64,000 bases of DNA, from positions 62,001 through 126,000 of the forward strand of contig NZ_FMYQ01000013.1 in the NCBI RefSeq assembly GCF_900096975.1. The letters run 5' to 3'. The translations under genes and the position numbers were made by a program. This DNA comes from Paraburkholderia lycopersici. GTDB taxonomy: Bacteria; Pseudomonadota; Gammaproteobacteria; Burkholderiales; Burkholderiaceae. The notes beneath the pieces were generated by a model. That model saw nothing but the letters and a program-made list of their open reading frames with translations, ran no database searches and had not been told where the DNA came from. Below are positions 17,539 to 25,337 of this stretch, in pieces (position 1 is the first letter of the stretch; each line of letters opens with the position of its first letter).

Positions 17539-19071
17539 ATGAACCCCATTACCTTGCCGCGCATCGCGCGCACTCGACGTATCGCTTTGGCGATCGCCAT
17601 TTTTCTGATCGTTGCAATCGTCGGAATTGCAATCGAGCGACTAGTCGTCGAGTCGCATATGAACAGACAGGCAACCGAAGGCAGCCGCGTCATTCTGAGC
17701 GAGATCGAAAAAATGATCGATCAGGCATCCGAAGCGGCCACGGAAACGCTCGCGTTCGCGGATCAGCCCTGCTCTCGCGCGGCACTTCCCCTACGCGAGG
17801 CAGTCCAGTCGCGACCTTACGTGCGCTCCGCAAATCTCGTGGATCCCTCGGGCATTCTGTACTGTTCCTCACTGCTCGGCGAGGCACACGAAGTCATCGA
17901 TTCGAAGGCGTTCGCGAGCGGCACGCTGGAGCTCCTGCCGTTCAACCGCGTCACGCCTGATTCGCCGCTGCTCGTGCTGCGGGCGGCGACGCATGACGGC
18001 GCGGCATTGATTGCCGTGGATGGTCACCACCTGGCCCGAGCGCTAAAGGCTTTCGATCGCACAGGAACCGCAGCGCTTCGCGTAGGCGACGTCTGGCTCA
18101 GCGCGGAGGGCGTGGTCGAGCATCGCGCGCCTGCCGCCGGAACGACGTGGGCCGTGGCCGGATCGACGCGTTACCCGCTGGAGGTCCAGGCCGGCTACAG
18201 CCAACCGGATTTGCTCCCGGGAGTGTCCTATCGCTTCGCCATCTGGCAGGTGGCGATCATGGTTCTGTCGGCACTGGCCGCTTCGTTGTTCTGGTGGTTT
18301 GCCGGCAAGCCCCAACGTGCAAGCAAGGTTTTGGGCAAGGCGCTGCAGGCGGGCGAATTCTCGCCGTACCTCCAGCCGCTGGTAGACGCGCACAGCGGCG
18401 AATGGGTGGGCGCGGAGGTCCTGGCGCGCTGGCGTCACGGCACGTTCGGCTTTGTGTCTCCTGACCAGTTCATTCCTGCGGCGGAGGAATCCGGGTTCGT
18501 CGTGCCGCTCACGCGGGAATTGATGACTTCGGTTGCGAAAGCGCTCAATGCAGTCGATCTTCCGCAGGGCTTTCACATCAGCTTCAACGTGTGCCCGGCA
18601 CAACTCGTGGAGGGCAGTCTGGTCGAGGACTGCCGCCGCTTTCTGCGCGCACTCCAGCGTCCAGACGTCCGGCTCGTGCTGGAGGTGACGGAACGCGAAC
18701 TCATCGTGCTGGACGATGCCATGCGGGATTCGCTCGCGAGTCTGCGTGGTCTCGGCATCAGCATCGCGATAGACGACTTCGGTACGGGCCACGCGAATCT
18801 TTCGCTGCTGAACGATCTGAGTATCGACGTGCTGAAAGTCGATAAAAGCCTCGTTTCACGCGTCGCCGAAAACACGGTGGAGCAGCCGGTTCTGGACAGC
18901 GTGATCCATCTCGCGCGCCGGTTGAAGGTGAAGATCATCGCGGAAGGCATCGAGACGGCAGCGCAATGGCGATACCTTCAGTGCCGGCACGTCCATGTGC
19001 TGCAGGGCTACCGGTTTGCACGACCGATGTCGCTTGAAGCATTTGCGACACAACTGGGTGCGTCGGCGTAA
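17539..19071 (+). CDS. CSS-domain EAL c-di-GMP phosphodiesterase, membrane-bound
   Basis: A 510-residue protein: helix about 15-37, periplasmic CSS domain about 38-232 with C78 and the C-S-S motif at 109-111, helix about 236-255, cytoplasmic EAL domain about 262-505. The EAL signature is EVL (293-295); metal and catalytic positions are kept: N350 (SFNVCP), E385 (LEVTE), DDFGTG (412-417), AEGIE (468-472) and QGY (489-491). It should hydrolyse c-di-GMP, and the CSS disulfide makes activity redox-dependent in E. coli relatives (PdeC group). ATG 17539 follows AAAGG; TTG 17533 is less likely. Lying just after the pilus operon, it probably counteracts attachment. Confidence 0.92.
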   Translation: MNPITLPRIARTRRIALAIAIFLIVAIVGIAIERLVVESHMNRQATEGSRVILSEIEKMIDQASEAATETLAFADQPCSRAALPLREAVQSRPYVRSANLVDPSGILYCSSLLGEAHEVIDSKAFASGTLELLPFNRVTPDSPLLVLRAATHDGAALIAVDGHHLARALKAFDRTGTAALRVGDVWLSAEGVVEHRAPAAGTTWAVAGSTRYPLEVQAGYSQPDLLPGVSYRFAIWQVAIMVLSALAASLFWWFAGKPQRASKVLGKALQAGEFSPYLQPLVDAHSGEWVGAEVLARWRHGTFGFVSPDQFIPAAEESGFVVPLTRELMTSVAKALNAVDLPQGFHISFNVCPAQLVEGSLVEDCRRFLRALQRPDVRLVLEVTERELIVLDDAMRDSLASLRGLGISIAIDDFGTGHANLSLLNDLSIDVLKVDKSLVSRVAENTVEQPVLDSVIHLARRLKVKIIAEGIETAAQWRYLQCRHVHVLQGYRFARPMSLEAFATQLGASA

Positions 19072-19164
19072 GCGGCTGCGTCAGTTGCGGCGCCGCTTCA
19101 TCACGGTCCGCGCCGCGCAACGGATCGCCGACGATCTTGCGCGGCGCGTCAGGTACCGGAAACA

Positions 19165-19499
19165 TCACGTCGCTGCAAACGATACCCGCTCGCACCCAAT
19201 GACGTCGTCCGACGGCTTCTGAAGCAGGTTCCAGCCGGCAAACGCGATCACGAGACCGCCCGCAACGCGCAACGCCGGTATCGATATGCCAGGGAACGAG
19301 GGCACGTAAGCACCCATCAGCAGCGAGCCGGGCAGGATGGCCAGGTTGTGATCGCGATGGTCCGCGCAGGACATGCGCGTTCTCTCGACGTCGCGTGATG
19401 CAGGACACCGAGGACGATAAAGCCCGCTGCCGGCGGAATGATGATGGGAAACAGTCCGGCGAAAACGAGCAGGAAGGTGTCGGAAAGTTGATTGAGCAT
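19165..19499 (-). pseudogene. Broken marC-family gene (5' part only)
   Basis: The intact start (MLNQLSDTFLLVFAGLFP, behind GGGAGAAC) and the first about 50 residues of a MarC/UPF0056 membrane protein are read to TIAIT. One missing base near 19350 then shifts the frame, and the family sequence continues as NLAILPGSLLMGAYV...VAGGLVIAFAGWNLLQKPSDD. After that the homology stops, so the second half is gone. The truncated end faces the fimbrial island, consistent with island insertion or a deletion at its edge. Confidence 0.75.
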
Positions 19500-19557
19500 C
19501 CCTGTTCTCCCGGGGCATCCCGGAGTACAGGAAGCCGTTCGCCGCCCGTTCAATAAG

Positions 19558-19835
19558 TCGAAGGGCCGCTATTCGATCGATCATCAGGAACGCGTGCCCA
19601 AGGGCATGGGCCAACTGCAGCCTGTGAACAGCAACCGCCTGGTGCGTTACGGGCCGGCGCGCACCAACGTGCAGAAGACCGCCTTCATCAACGAATCCGG
19701 CCACCACATGGCCATGCGCGTGATGGTGCACGGCCGGCGGCCCTGATCGTCGCCATGCTGGGCAGCGCCACGCCCGAAGGTTCGCGGCTCGACGGCGCGC
19801 GCTTTGCGCATTGGCTGTCTTGTTCGCTACGGTAA
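19558..19835 (+). pseudogene. 3' remnant of a PBP7-type D,D-endopeptidase gene
   Basis: The reading frame shows VNSNRLVRYG...VQKTAFINESGHHMAMRVMVHGRRP, the C-terminal part of penicillin-binding protein 7/D-alanyl-D-alanine endopeptidases. A one-base loss in the C-run near 19742 causes a stop; in the next frame LIVAMLGSATPEG...FAHWL continues to TAA. The serine active-site N-terminal region is absent. It is therefore a 5'-truncated, frameshifted fossil beside the marC remnant. Confidence 0.65.
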
Positions 19836-19853
19836 GTGCGCGCCTTCCCCCGG

Positions 19854-20471
19854 TCACATCAGCGCCCGGCGCTCCCCGAGTGCATTCCAGCGGCGAATGG
19901 CGCGGCTTTCGTGGTCGAAGCCGAGCACGCTCACCGACGCCGTGTCGAGATACAGATGCTCGCCAAGCGCCGCCGAGCCGGAAACCCAGCAGCCGCCCAC
20001 TGCGCGCAGGAAATGCGCATGTGAAAACAGCGCCACGCGACCCCGCATGACCAGGAGGTTTTCGACAACGGCCGCGGCGCGCGCCTGGATCCGATCGAGG
20101 TCCTCGCCATGCGCGATGCGCGAATGCCAAACGCTCCAGCCAGGCTCGGCCCTGCGGATATCGGCCGTGGTGCGGCCCTCGTAGATCCCATAGTCCCACT
20201 CGTGCAGGTCGGCCGAAATCGTCATCTGGTCGCCGAGACCCGCGAGCTGGCAAGTTTCGATGGCGCGCGACATCGGACTGCAGAGCACCGCGTCGAAGCG
20301 CTGCGCGGCAAGCGAGGGGGCTAGCGAGCGCGCCTGCTCGCGCCCGTGCTCCGTGAGCGCGATGTCAGTGCGGCCGGTGTGCTGCCCCGAGCGGCTCCAT
20401 TCCGTTTCTCCGTGGCGGATCAACCAGACTTCGCGCAAGCCGGCGGACCTGTCGGCAGGGATGGCAGACAT
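19854..20471 (-). CDS. Histidine phosphatase family protein (phosphoglycerate mutase-like)
   Basis: A 205-residue phosphatase of the RHG superfamily. The catalytic motif VWLIRHGETEWSRSGQ carries the phosphorylated His; the second His is in VALFSHAHFLRAV and the acid is in HEWDYGIYEG. Cofactor-independent small-molecule phosphatase or phosphoglycerate mutase-like activity is expected, substrate unknown. ATG 20471 is chosen because upstream in-frame sequence does not resemble the family. Confidence 0.88.
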   Translation of the reverse strand: MSAIPADRSAGLREVWLIRHGETEWSRSGQHTGRTDIALTEHGREQARSLAPSLAAQRFDAVLCSPMSRAIETCQLAGLGDQMTISADLHEWDYGIYEGRTTADIRRAEPGWSVWHSRIAHGEDLDRIQARAAAVVENLLVMRGRVALFSHAHFLRAVGGCWVSGSAALGEHLYLDTASVSVLGFDHESRAIRRWNALGERRALM

Positions 20472-20823
20472 CGTGAGCTCCGCATTCGATCCCCGCGCGG
20501 GGGCACGCGGGATGCCTGCAGCATACCTGTTTTGATGGCGCTTCGCCGCATCGCTCGCCCATATTGCGCACGGAAAACATGAAGGCGTGACGAAAGCGGC
20601 CCAGCAGAAATGCCGTACCGCCATCCTTCGATGTGTACTCCGTAACGATATGCGAGCGATTCGTGAAAAAAATCCGGGATGACGGCCCACGGCAAGCGTT
20701 GCGCGGCGCCGGACCGAAATGGCGGGCCAGCCTTCGGCGCCTCGCGGCGATTCTTCCAATCGCAGACAGCACGGCGGCGCGACCTCTTGCGAGGCAGCGC
20801 CGCCGCGGGTTAGCCATCGCAGA
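20472..20823. other. Non-coding stretch between phosphatase and csbD-like genes
   Basis: 352 bases with no supportable gene; overlapping frames here are extensions without family similarity. The phosphatase promoter should lie in it. Nothing else seen. Confidence 0.4.
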
Positions 20824-21012
20824 TTAGTGATGACGCTTCGTCGAGTCCTTCACGGCCTCCTTCATGTCGCCGACGTCCTTGCGGGTCTGTCCGGCTTCCT
20901 GCTGGAGGTCGCCTTTCATTTCGCGCGCCGGGTTGTGGGTTGCGCGCCCCAAGGCCTCGTTTGCCTTGCCCTTCATCTTTTCAGCCGTGCCCTTCACCTG
21001 GTCCTTGTTCAT
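20824..21012 (-). CDS. CsbD-family small stress protein
   Basis: A 62-residue hydrophilic helical protein starting MNKDQVKGTAEKMKGKANEA, the CsbD/YjbJ signature. These proteins are abundant in general stress and stationary phase; the biochemical role is unknown. The short start at 21012 is used because the family begins here. Confidence 0.88.
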   Translation of the reverse strand: MNKDQVKGTAEKMKGKANEALGRATHNPAREMKGDLQQEAGQTRKDVGDMKEAVKDSTKRHH

Positions 21013-21142
21013 GGTCACACTCCACGTAAAAGCGACGGTGTGTCGCGACGCTTCGTATTGCGCATGCACCGTGCCCGAGGCGAATGGCGGGCGCGTGGCC
21101 GGGTCCCGGCCAGCGCGCGCTTTCAGGGACGCAACACCTCGG

Positions 21143-21517
21143 TCAATCGTGTGCCATCGCACGATCGATCGATATTTGCGTCGGCATCATGTTGACGTTG
21201 GCGTTGTGGATGACCCAGAGCGACAGCCCGACGATCACCGCGATCAGGAACGCCGTGCAGACGAAGATGCCCGTGTTGGTGCGCTCACTGCGCGAAGCGC
21301 CGATGTGCAGGAAATAGAAGAGCTGCACGACGAGCTGCGCAATACAAAGCACGACGATGGCCGCGAGCCCGACGCCCGGCGAAACGACGCGGAACATGAC
21401 CACGCCGAACGACGCAAGCGTGAGCACGAGCGAAAGCACGGTCCCGACCATGTAGCCTTTGAAGCTGCCGTGCGACGCGTCGTGGCCGGCCTGATGAGTG
21501 GCATGGGATTGGCTCAC
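21143..21517 (-). CDS. cyoD: Cytochrome bo3 ubiquinol oxidase subunit IV
   Basis: A 124-residue protein with three membrane helices (GYMVGTVLSLVLTLASFGVV, AAIVVLCIAQLVVQLFYFLH, FLIAVIVGLSLWVIHN), the CyoD pattern. It uses a GTG start overlapping the cyoC stop by 4 bases (GTGA), so the two are translationally coupled. It assists assembly of the quinol oxidase. Last gene of the cyoABCD operon; no cyoE haem O synthase follows here. Confidence 0.92.
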   Translation of the reverse strand: MSQSHATHQAGHDASHGSFKGYMVGTVLSLVLTLASFGVVMFRVVSPGVGLAAIVVLCIAQLVVQLFYFLHIGASRSERTNTGIFVCTAFLIAVIVGLSLWVIHNANVNMMPTQISIDRAMAHD

Positions 21518-22125
21518 AGGAAACCTCGCAGATAAACGAACGTAAACACACAGATCCACACGAGATCGAGAAAGTGCCAAAAAAGGCTCAGACACGCAAG
21601 ACGGCGGCGAACGGTGCCGGTCAGGCCGAACTTGAAGCTCTGATGCATCATGATCGCGATCCACAGCAAACCCGTCGTGACGTGCAGGCCGTGCGTACCG
21701 ACCAGCGTGAAGTACGCCGAAAGGTACGCGCTGGTGCCGGGCCCCGCTCCATCGGCGATCAGCTTGGCGAATTCGTTGACCTCCATCGCGACGAAGCCCG
21801 CGCCGAACAGGAACGTGACGGCAAGCCACACGATCACCTGAGAACGGCGCTCCGCGTGGAGGTTCAGCATGGCCATGCCGAACGTGACGCTGCTCGCGAG
21901 CAGCAGCAGCGTTTCGCCGAGCACGTAGGGCAGCTCGAACAGATCTTTCGCGCCTGGACCGCCTGCCGTCGCATTCGCGAGCACGCCGAAGGTGGCGAAG
22001 AGCGTCGCGAAGATGAGGCAGTCGCTCATCAGGTAGATCCAGAAGCCTAACGTGGTCTTGGTGCTGTCGTCGTGGCCGTGACCATGACCATGACCATGGG
22101 CGTGAGTAATAGCAGCGTGAGCCAT
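21514..22125 (-). CDS. cyoC: Cytochrome bo3 ubiquinol oxidase subunit III
   Basis: A 203-residue five-helix subunit III (TLGFWIYLMSDCLIFATLFA, HGLHVTTGLLWIAIM). Its N-terminus carries a His-Gly run (HAHGHGHGHGHDD), longer than in the E. coli protein and possibly metal-binding. It begins 3 bases after the cyoB stop. Confidence 0.95.
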   Translation of the reverse strand: MAHAAITHAHGHGHGHGHDDSTKTTLGFWIYLMSDCLIFATLFATFGVLANATAGGPGAKDLFELPYVLGETLLLLASSVTFGMAMLNLHAERRSQVIVWLAVTFLFGAGFVAMEVNEFAKLIADGAGPGTSAYLSAYFTLVGTHGLHVTTGLLWIAIMMHQSFKFGLTGTVRRRLACLSLFWHFLDLVWICVFTFVYLRGFL

Positions 22126-22128
22126 GGT

Positions 22129-24138
22129 TTAAGCCATCTCCTCGATTTGCTCGGGTTGTTCGAAGCGCTTGATGCCGAGCTGCCTGAAACGCGCGTCCTC
22201 GATACGCTTGACTTCGGCGGCCGGGACCCAGTAATCGACATCCTGGTCGTAGCTGCGCACGATGAACGTCGCGATCATGCCGATCAGACCGACGGCTGCG
22301 AACAGCCACATGTGCCACACGATCGCAAAGCCGAACAGCAGGCTGAACGCCGCGATGATGAAACCCGCGCCCGTGTTGCGCGGCATGTGAATGTCCTCGT
22401 ACTGGCGCGGCTGCACATAGGCGCGGCCGGCTTCCTTGTTGTCCCAGTGCTGCTCCATCGAAGTGATTTCGGGCAGCACCGCGAAGTTGTAGAACGGCGC
22501 GGGCGACGACGTCGACCATTCGAGGCTGCGGCCGTCCCACGGGTCGCCGGTCAGGTCGCGGTTGGCTTCGCGGTCGCGCACGCTCACCACGATCTGCACG
22601 ATCAGCGCGAGAATGCCGAGCCCAACGAACACCGCGCCCACGAGCGCCACGACGAGCCACGGATGCCACTCGGCTACATCATAGTGATTCATGCGGCGCG
22701 TCATGCCTTCGAAGCCGAGGATGTAGAGCGGCGTGAACGCGAGCCAGTAACCGATCAGCCAGCACCAGAACGACACCTTGCCCCAGAACTCGTTGAGCGT
22801 GAATCCAAACACCTTCGGGAACCAGAAGCTCACGCCAGCGAGGCAGCCGAACACCACGCCGCCGATGATTACGTTGTGGAAGTGCGCGACGAGGAAGAGC
22901 GAGTTGTGCAGCACGAAGTCCGCGCCCGGCACGGCCAGCAGCACGCCGGTCATGCCGCCGACGGCGAACGTGACCATGAAGCCGATGGTCCAGAGCGTCG
23001 CGCTGTGATAGCGGATGCGTCCGCGATACATCGTGAAGAGCCAGTTGAAGAGCTTCACGCCGGTCGGGATCGAGATGACCGTGGTCATGATGCCGAAGAA
23101 CGCATTGACGTTCGCGCCCGAACCCATCGTGAAGAAGTGATGCAGCCACACGAAGAACGAGAGAATGCCGATCGACGACGTGGCATAGACCATCGACTTG
23201 TAGCCGAACAACGGCTTGCCCGAGAACGTGGCGATGATTTCGGAGTACGCACCGAATGCGGGCAGGATCAGGATGTACACCTCCGGATGGCCCCAGACCC
23301 AGATCAGGTTGATGTACATCATCGCGTTGCCGCCCAGCTCGTTCGTGAAGAAGTGCATGTCGAGGTAGCGGTCCATCGTGAGCAGCGCGAGCGTGCCGGT
23401 GAGCACAGGAAACACCGCGACGATCAGGATGTTGGTGATGAACGCCGTCCACACGAACACCGGCATCTTCATCATGTCCATGCCCGGCGCGCGCATGCGC
23501 AGGATCGTCACGATAAAGTTGATGCCCGAGAGCGTGGTGCCGAGCCCCGAGAGCTGCAATGACCATATGTAGTAATCCATACCAACTGTCGGACTGTAGC
23601 CAAGCTCCGAAAGCGGCGGATACGCCACCCAGCCCGTGGCCGCGAAATCGCCCACGAACATCGAGACCATCACGAGCACCGCGCCCACTACGGAAAGCCA
23701 GAAGCTCAACGAGTTGACGAACGGATAGGCGACGTCGCGCGCGCCGATCTGCAGCGGCACGACCACGTTCATCAAGCCGAGAATGAGCGGCGTGGCCACG
23801 AAGAAGATCATGATGACGCCGTGCGCCGTGAAGATCTGATCGTAGTGATGCGGCGGCAGATAGCCCGCCGCGTCGCCATGTGCCAGGGCTTGTTGCACGC
23901 GCATCATGATCGCGTCGGCGAAACCGCGCAGCAGCATGACGATCGCGAGAATGATGTACATGACGCCGATGCGCTTGTGATCGACGGACGTGATCCACTC
24001 GCGCCACAAGTAGCCCCACTTGCCCGCGATCGTGATCGCGGCGAGCAAGGCGAGGCCGCCGAGCGCCACGACGGCGCCCGTGCCCATGATGATCGGCTCG
24101 TGCCAGGGAACGGCATCGAGCGTGAGTTTTCCGAACAT
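22129..24138 (-). CDS. cyoB: Cytochrome bo3 ubiquinol oxidase subunit I
   Basis: A 669-residue haem-copper oxidase subunit I. Visible are the haem/proton-channel segment HGVIMIFFVATPLILG, the Cu(B)-Tyr segment WGHPEVYILILPAFG, and HHFFTMGSG/HFHNVIIGG with further haem and copper His ligands. It reduces oxygen to water with ubiquinol electrons and pumps protons in the inner membrane. ATG 24138 (MFGKLTLDAVPWHEP) fits the family; the longer frame upstream does not. Confidence 0.97.
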   Translation of the reverse strand: MFGKLTLDAVPWHEPIIMGTGAVVALGGLALLAAITIAGKWGYLWREWITSVDHKRIGVMYIILAIVMLLRGFADAIMMRVQQALAHGDAAGYLPPHHYDQIFTAHGVIMIFFVATPLILGLMNVVVPLQIGARDVAYPFVNSLSFWLSVVGAVLVMVSMFVGDFAATGWVAYPPLSELGYSPTVGMDYYIWSLQLSGLGTTLSGINFIVTILRMRAPGMDMMKMPVFVWTAFITNILIVAVFPVLTGTLALLTMDRYLDMHFFTNELGGNAMMYINLIWVWGHPEVYILILPAFGAYSEIIATFSGKPLFGYKSMVYATSSIGILSFFVWLHHFFTMGSGANVNAFFGIMTTVISIPTGVKLFNWLFTMYRGRIRYHSATLWTIGFMVTFAVGGMTGVLLAVPGADFVLHNSLFLVAHFHNVIIGGVVFGCLAGVSFWFPKVFGFTLNEFWGKVSFWCWLIGYWLAFTPLYILGFEGMTRRMNHYDVAEWHPWLVVALVGAVFVGLGILALIVQIVVSVRDREANRDLTGDPWDGRSLEWSTSSPAPFYNFAVLPEITSMEQHWDNKEAGRAYVQPRQYEDIHMPRNTGAGFIIAAFSLLFGFAIVWHMWLFAAVGLIGMIATFIVRSYDQDVDYWVPAAEVKRIEDARFRQLGIKRFEQPEQIEEMA

Positions 24139-24145
24139 GTTGTGA

Positions 24146-25153
24146 TTACTCCGCTGCCAGGATGGCGCTACGGTTGAGCGTGAGCGCCGGGGTGCTGCCC
24201 GCGCCGGGGACCGTGCCGCAAATCGGGTTGCCGTGCACGTCGCGCATGTACTTGCCGACCACGCCGTCGAAGAGGCCCGGTGCGACATTCGAATAGCGCG
24301 TCACGGGCGCCTTCTCGCCCGGCCGCGCAAGCTGTTCGTAGGCCGCGCGGCTCAGCATCGTCGGCGAGGCCTTGGCTTGCGCGATCCACGCGTCGAAGTC
24401 AGCGCGGCTCGTGGCGAGCGTCTCGAAGTGCATGTCGGAGAAGCCGGGGCCGCTGAAGGCCGCCGAACGTCCGGCGTAGACGCCGGGCTCGTTCGCGATC
24501 AGATGCAGCTTCGTCTGCATGGCCGGCATCGCGTAGACCTGGCTGCCCAGTTGCGGGATGAAGAACGAGTTCATCAGCGACTCGGCGGTCAGCTTGAACT
24601 CAACGGGCGTATCCACGGGAATCGCGAGCTGGTTCACGGAGGCGACGCCGTAGTCGGGGTAGATGAAGAGCCACTTCCAGTTGAGCGCGACCACGTCCAC
24701 CCGAACCGGCTTCGTTTGCGACTCGAGCGGACGGTACGGGTCGAGCGAGTGCGTGGTGCGCCAGATCAGCACGCCGAGCGTGAGCACGATCACACAGGGA
24801 ATCGACCACACCACCACTTCGATGGCCGTGGAATGCGACCAGCGCGGCGCATAAGTCGCGCGGGTGTTCGAGGCCCGATAGCGCCACGCGAACCACAGCG
24901 TGAGCATGATGACGGGGATCACGACGAGCAGCATCAGGCCGAGCGAGATCAGGATGAGGTTCTTCTCCTGCACGCCGATGTCGCCTTTCGGCGCGAGCAG
25001 CGCCATGTTGCAGCCGCCGAGCAGGACGAGCGGGCCGGCCGCGGCGGCAAGCGCCGCGCGACGCAGCAAAGTGGTGAGGGACGAGGTTGGCGAGGACGAG
25101 TCTGGCGGGCCGGCTGTGGCGGCCCGCCCTGAGCGAGGGTCTGGTTTGCGCAT
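24146..25153 (-). CDS. cyoA: Cytochrome bo3 ubiquinol oxidase subunit II (lipoprotein)
   Basis: A 335-residue subunit II. A lipoprotein signal ends at LVLLGGC, then two membrane helices (LILISLGLMLLVVIPVIML; STAIEVVVWSIPCVIVLTL) precede the periplasmic cupredoxin-like domain. The Cu(A) ligands of cytochrome c oxidases are missing, as expected for a quinol oxidase, and the C-terminal COX-aromatic-rich region is present (FSDMHFETLATSRADFDAW). Start 25153 is chosen from the lipoprotein signal; upstream ATGs would add unrelated residues. First gene of cyoABCD, divergent from a MocR regulator. Confidence 0.93.
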   Translation of the reverse strand: MRKPDPRSGRAATAGPPDSSSPTSSLTTLLRRAALAAAAGPLVLLGGCNMALLAPKGDIGVQEKNLILISLGLMLLVVIPVIMLTLWFAWRYRASNTRATYAPRWSHSTAIEVVVWSIPCVIVLTLGVLIWRTTHSLDPYRPLESQTKPVRVDVVALNWKWLFIYPDYGVASVNQLAIPVDTPVEFKLTAESLMNSFFIPQLGSQVYAMPAMQTKLHLIANEPGVYAGRSAAFSGPGFSDMHFETLATSRADFDAWIAQAKASPTMLSRAAYEQLARPGEKAPVTRYSNVAPGLFDGVVGKYMRDVHGNPICGTVPGAGSTPALTLNRSAILAAE

Positions 25154-25255
25154 GTTTGGTTCCGAGGTTGACTGTTCGCGCAAACCCATCCATACGTGCT
25201 CACTCTGCTGTCGTACAAACGGCCCTCTATGTTCACTGCAAGGCCGCTGCAGAAG

Positions 25256-25278
25256 CCATACATAGCCTACATGTATGG
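25256..25278. promoter_or_regulatory. Perfect inverted-repeat operator between cyoA and the mocR-type gene
   Basis: CCATACAT-N7-ATGTATGG, perfect 8-bp arms centred 23 bases long. An extra CATACAT half-site lies at 25321-25327. The position in the divergent intergenic region makes it a likely binding site for the adjacent MocR-type regulator, for control of itself, cyo, or both. Confidence 0.6.
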
Positions 25279-25337
25279 ATTTACGCGCTTCATGCACGCA
25301 TGCTAGAGTAAGACATGACGCATACATCTGCGACACG

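Noticed and set aside
19072..19164. Hairpin AAGCGGC/GCCGCTT after the EAL gene
   Set aside because: Only 7 bp with a 15-base loop and no T-run; too weak to call a terminator.
5000..19900. tRNA-linked attachment sites for the pilus island
   Set aside because: No tRNA gene, integrase or flanking direct repeat was seen at either edge.
22072..23562. 496-residue plus-strand open frame opposite cyoB
   Set aside because: Arg/His/Glu-rich shadow of cyoB with no domain.
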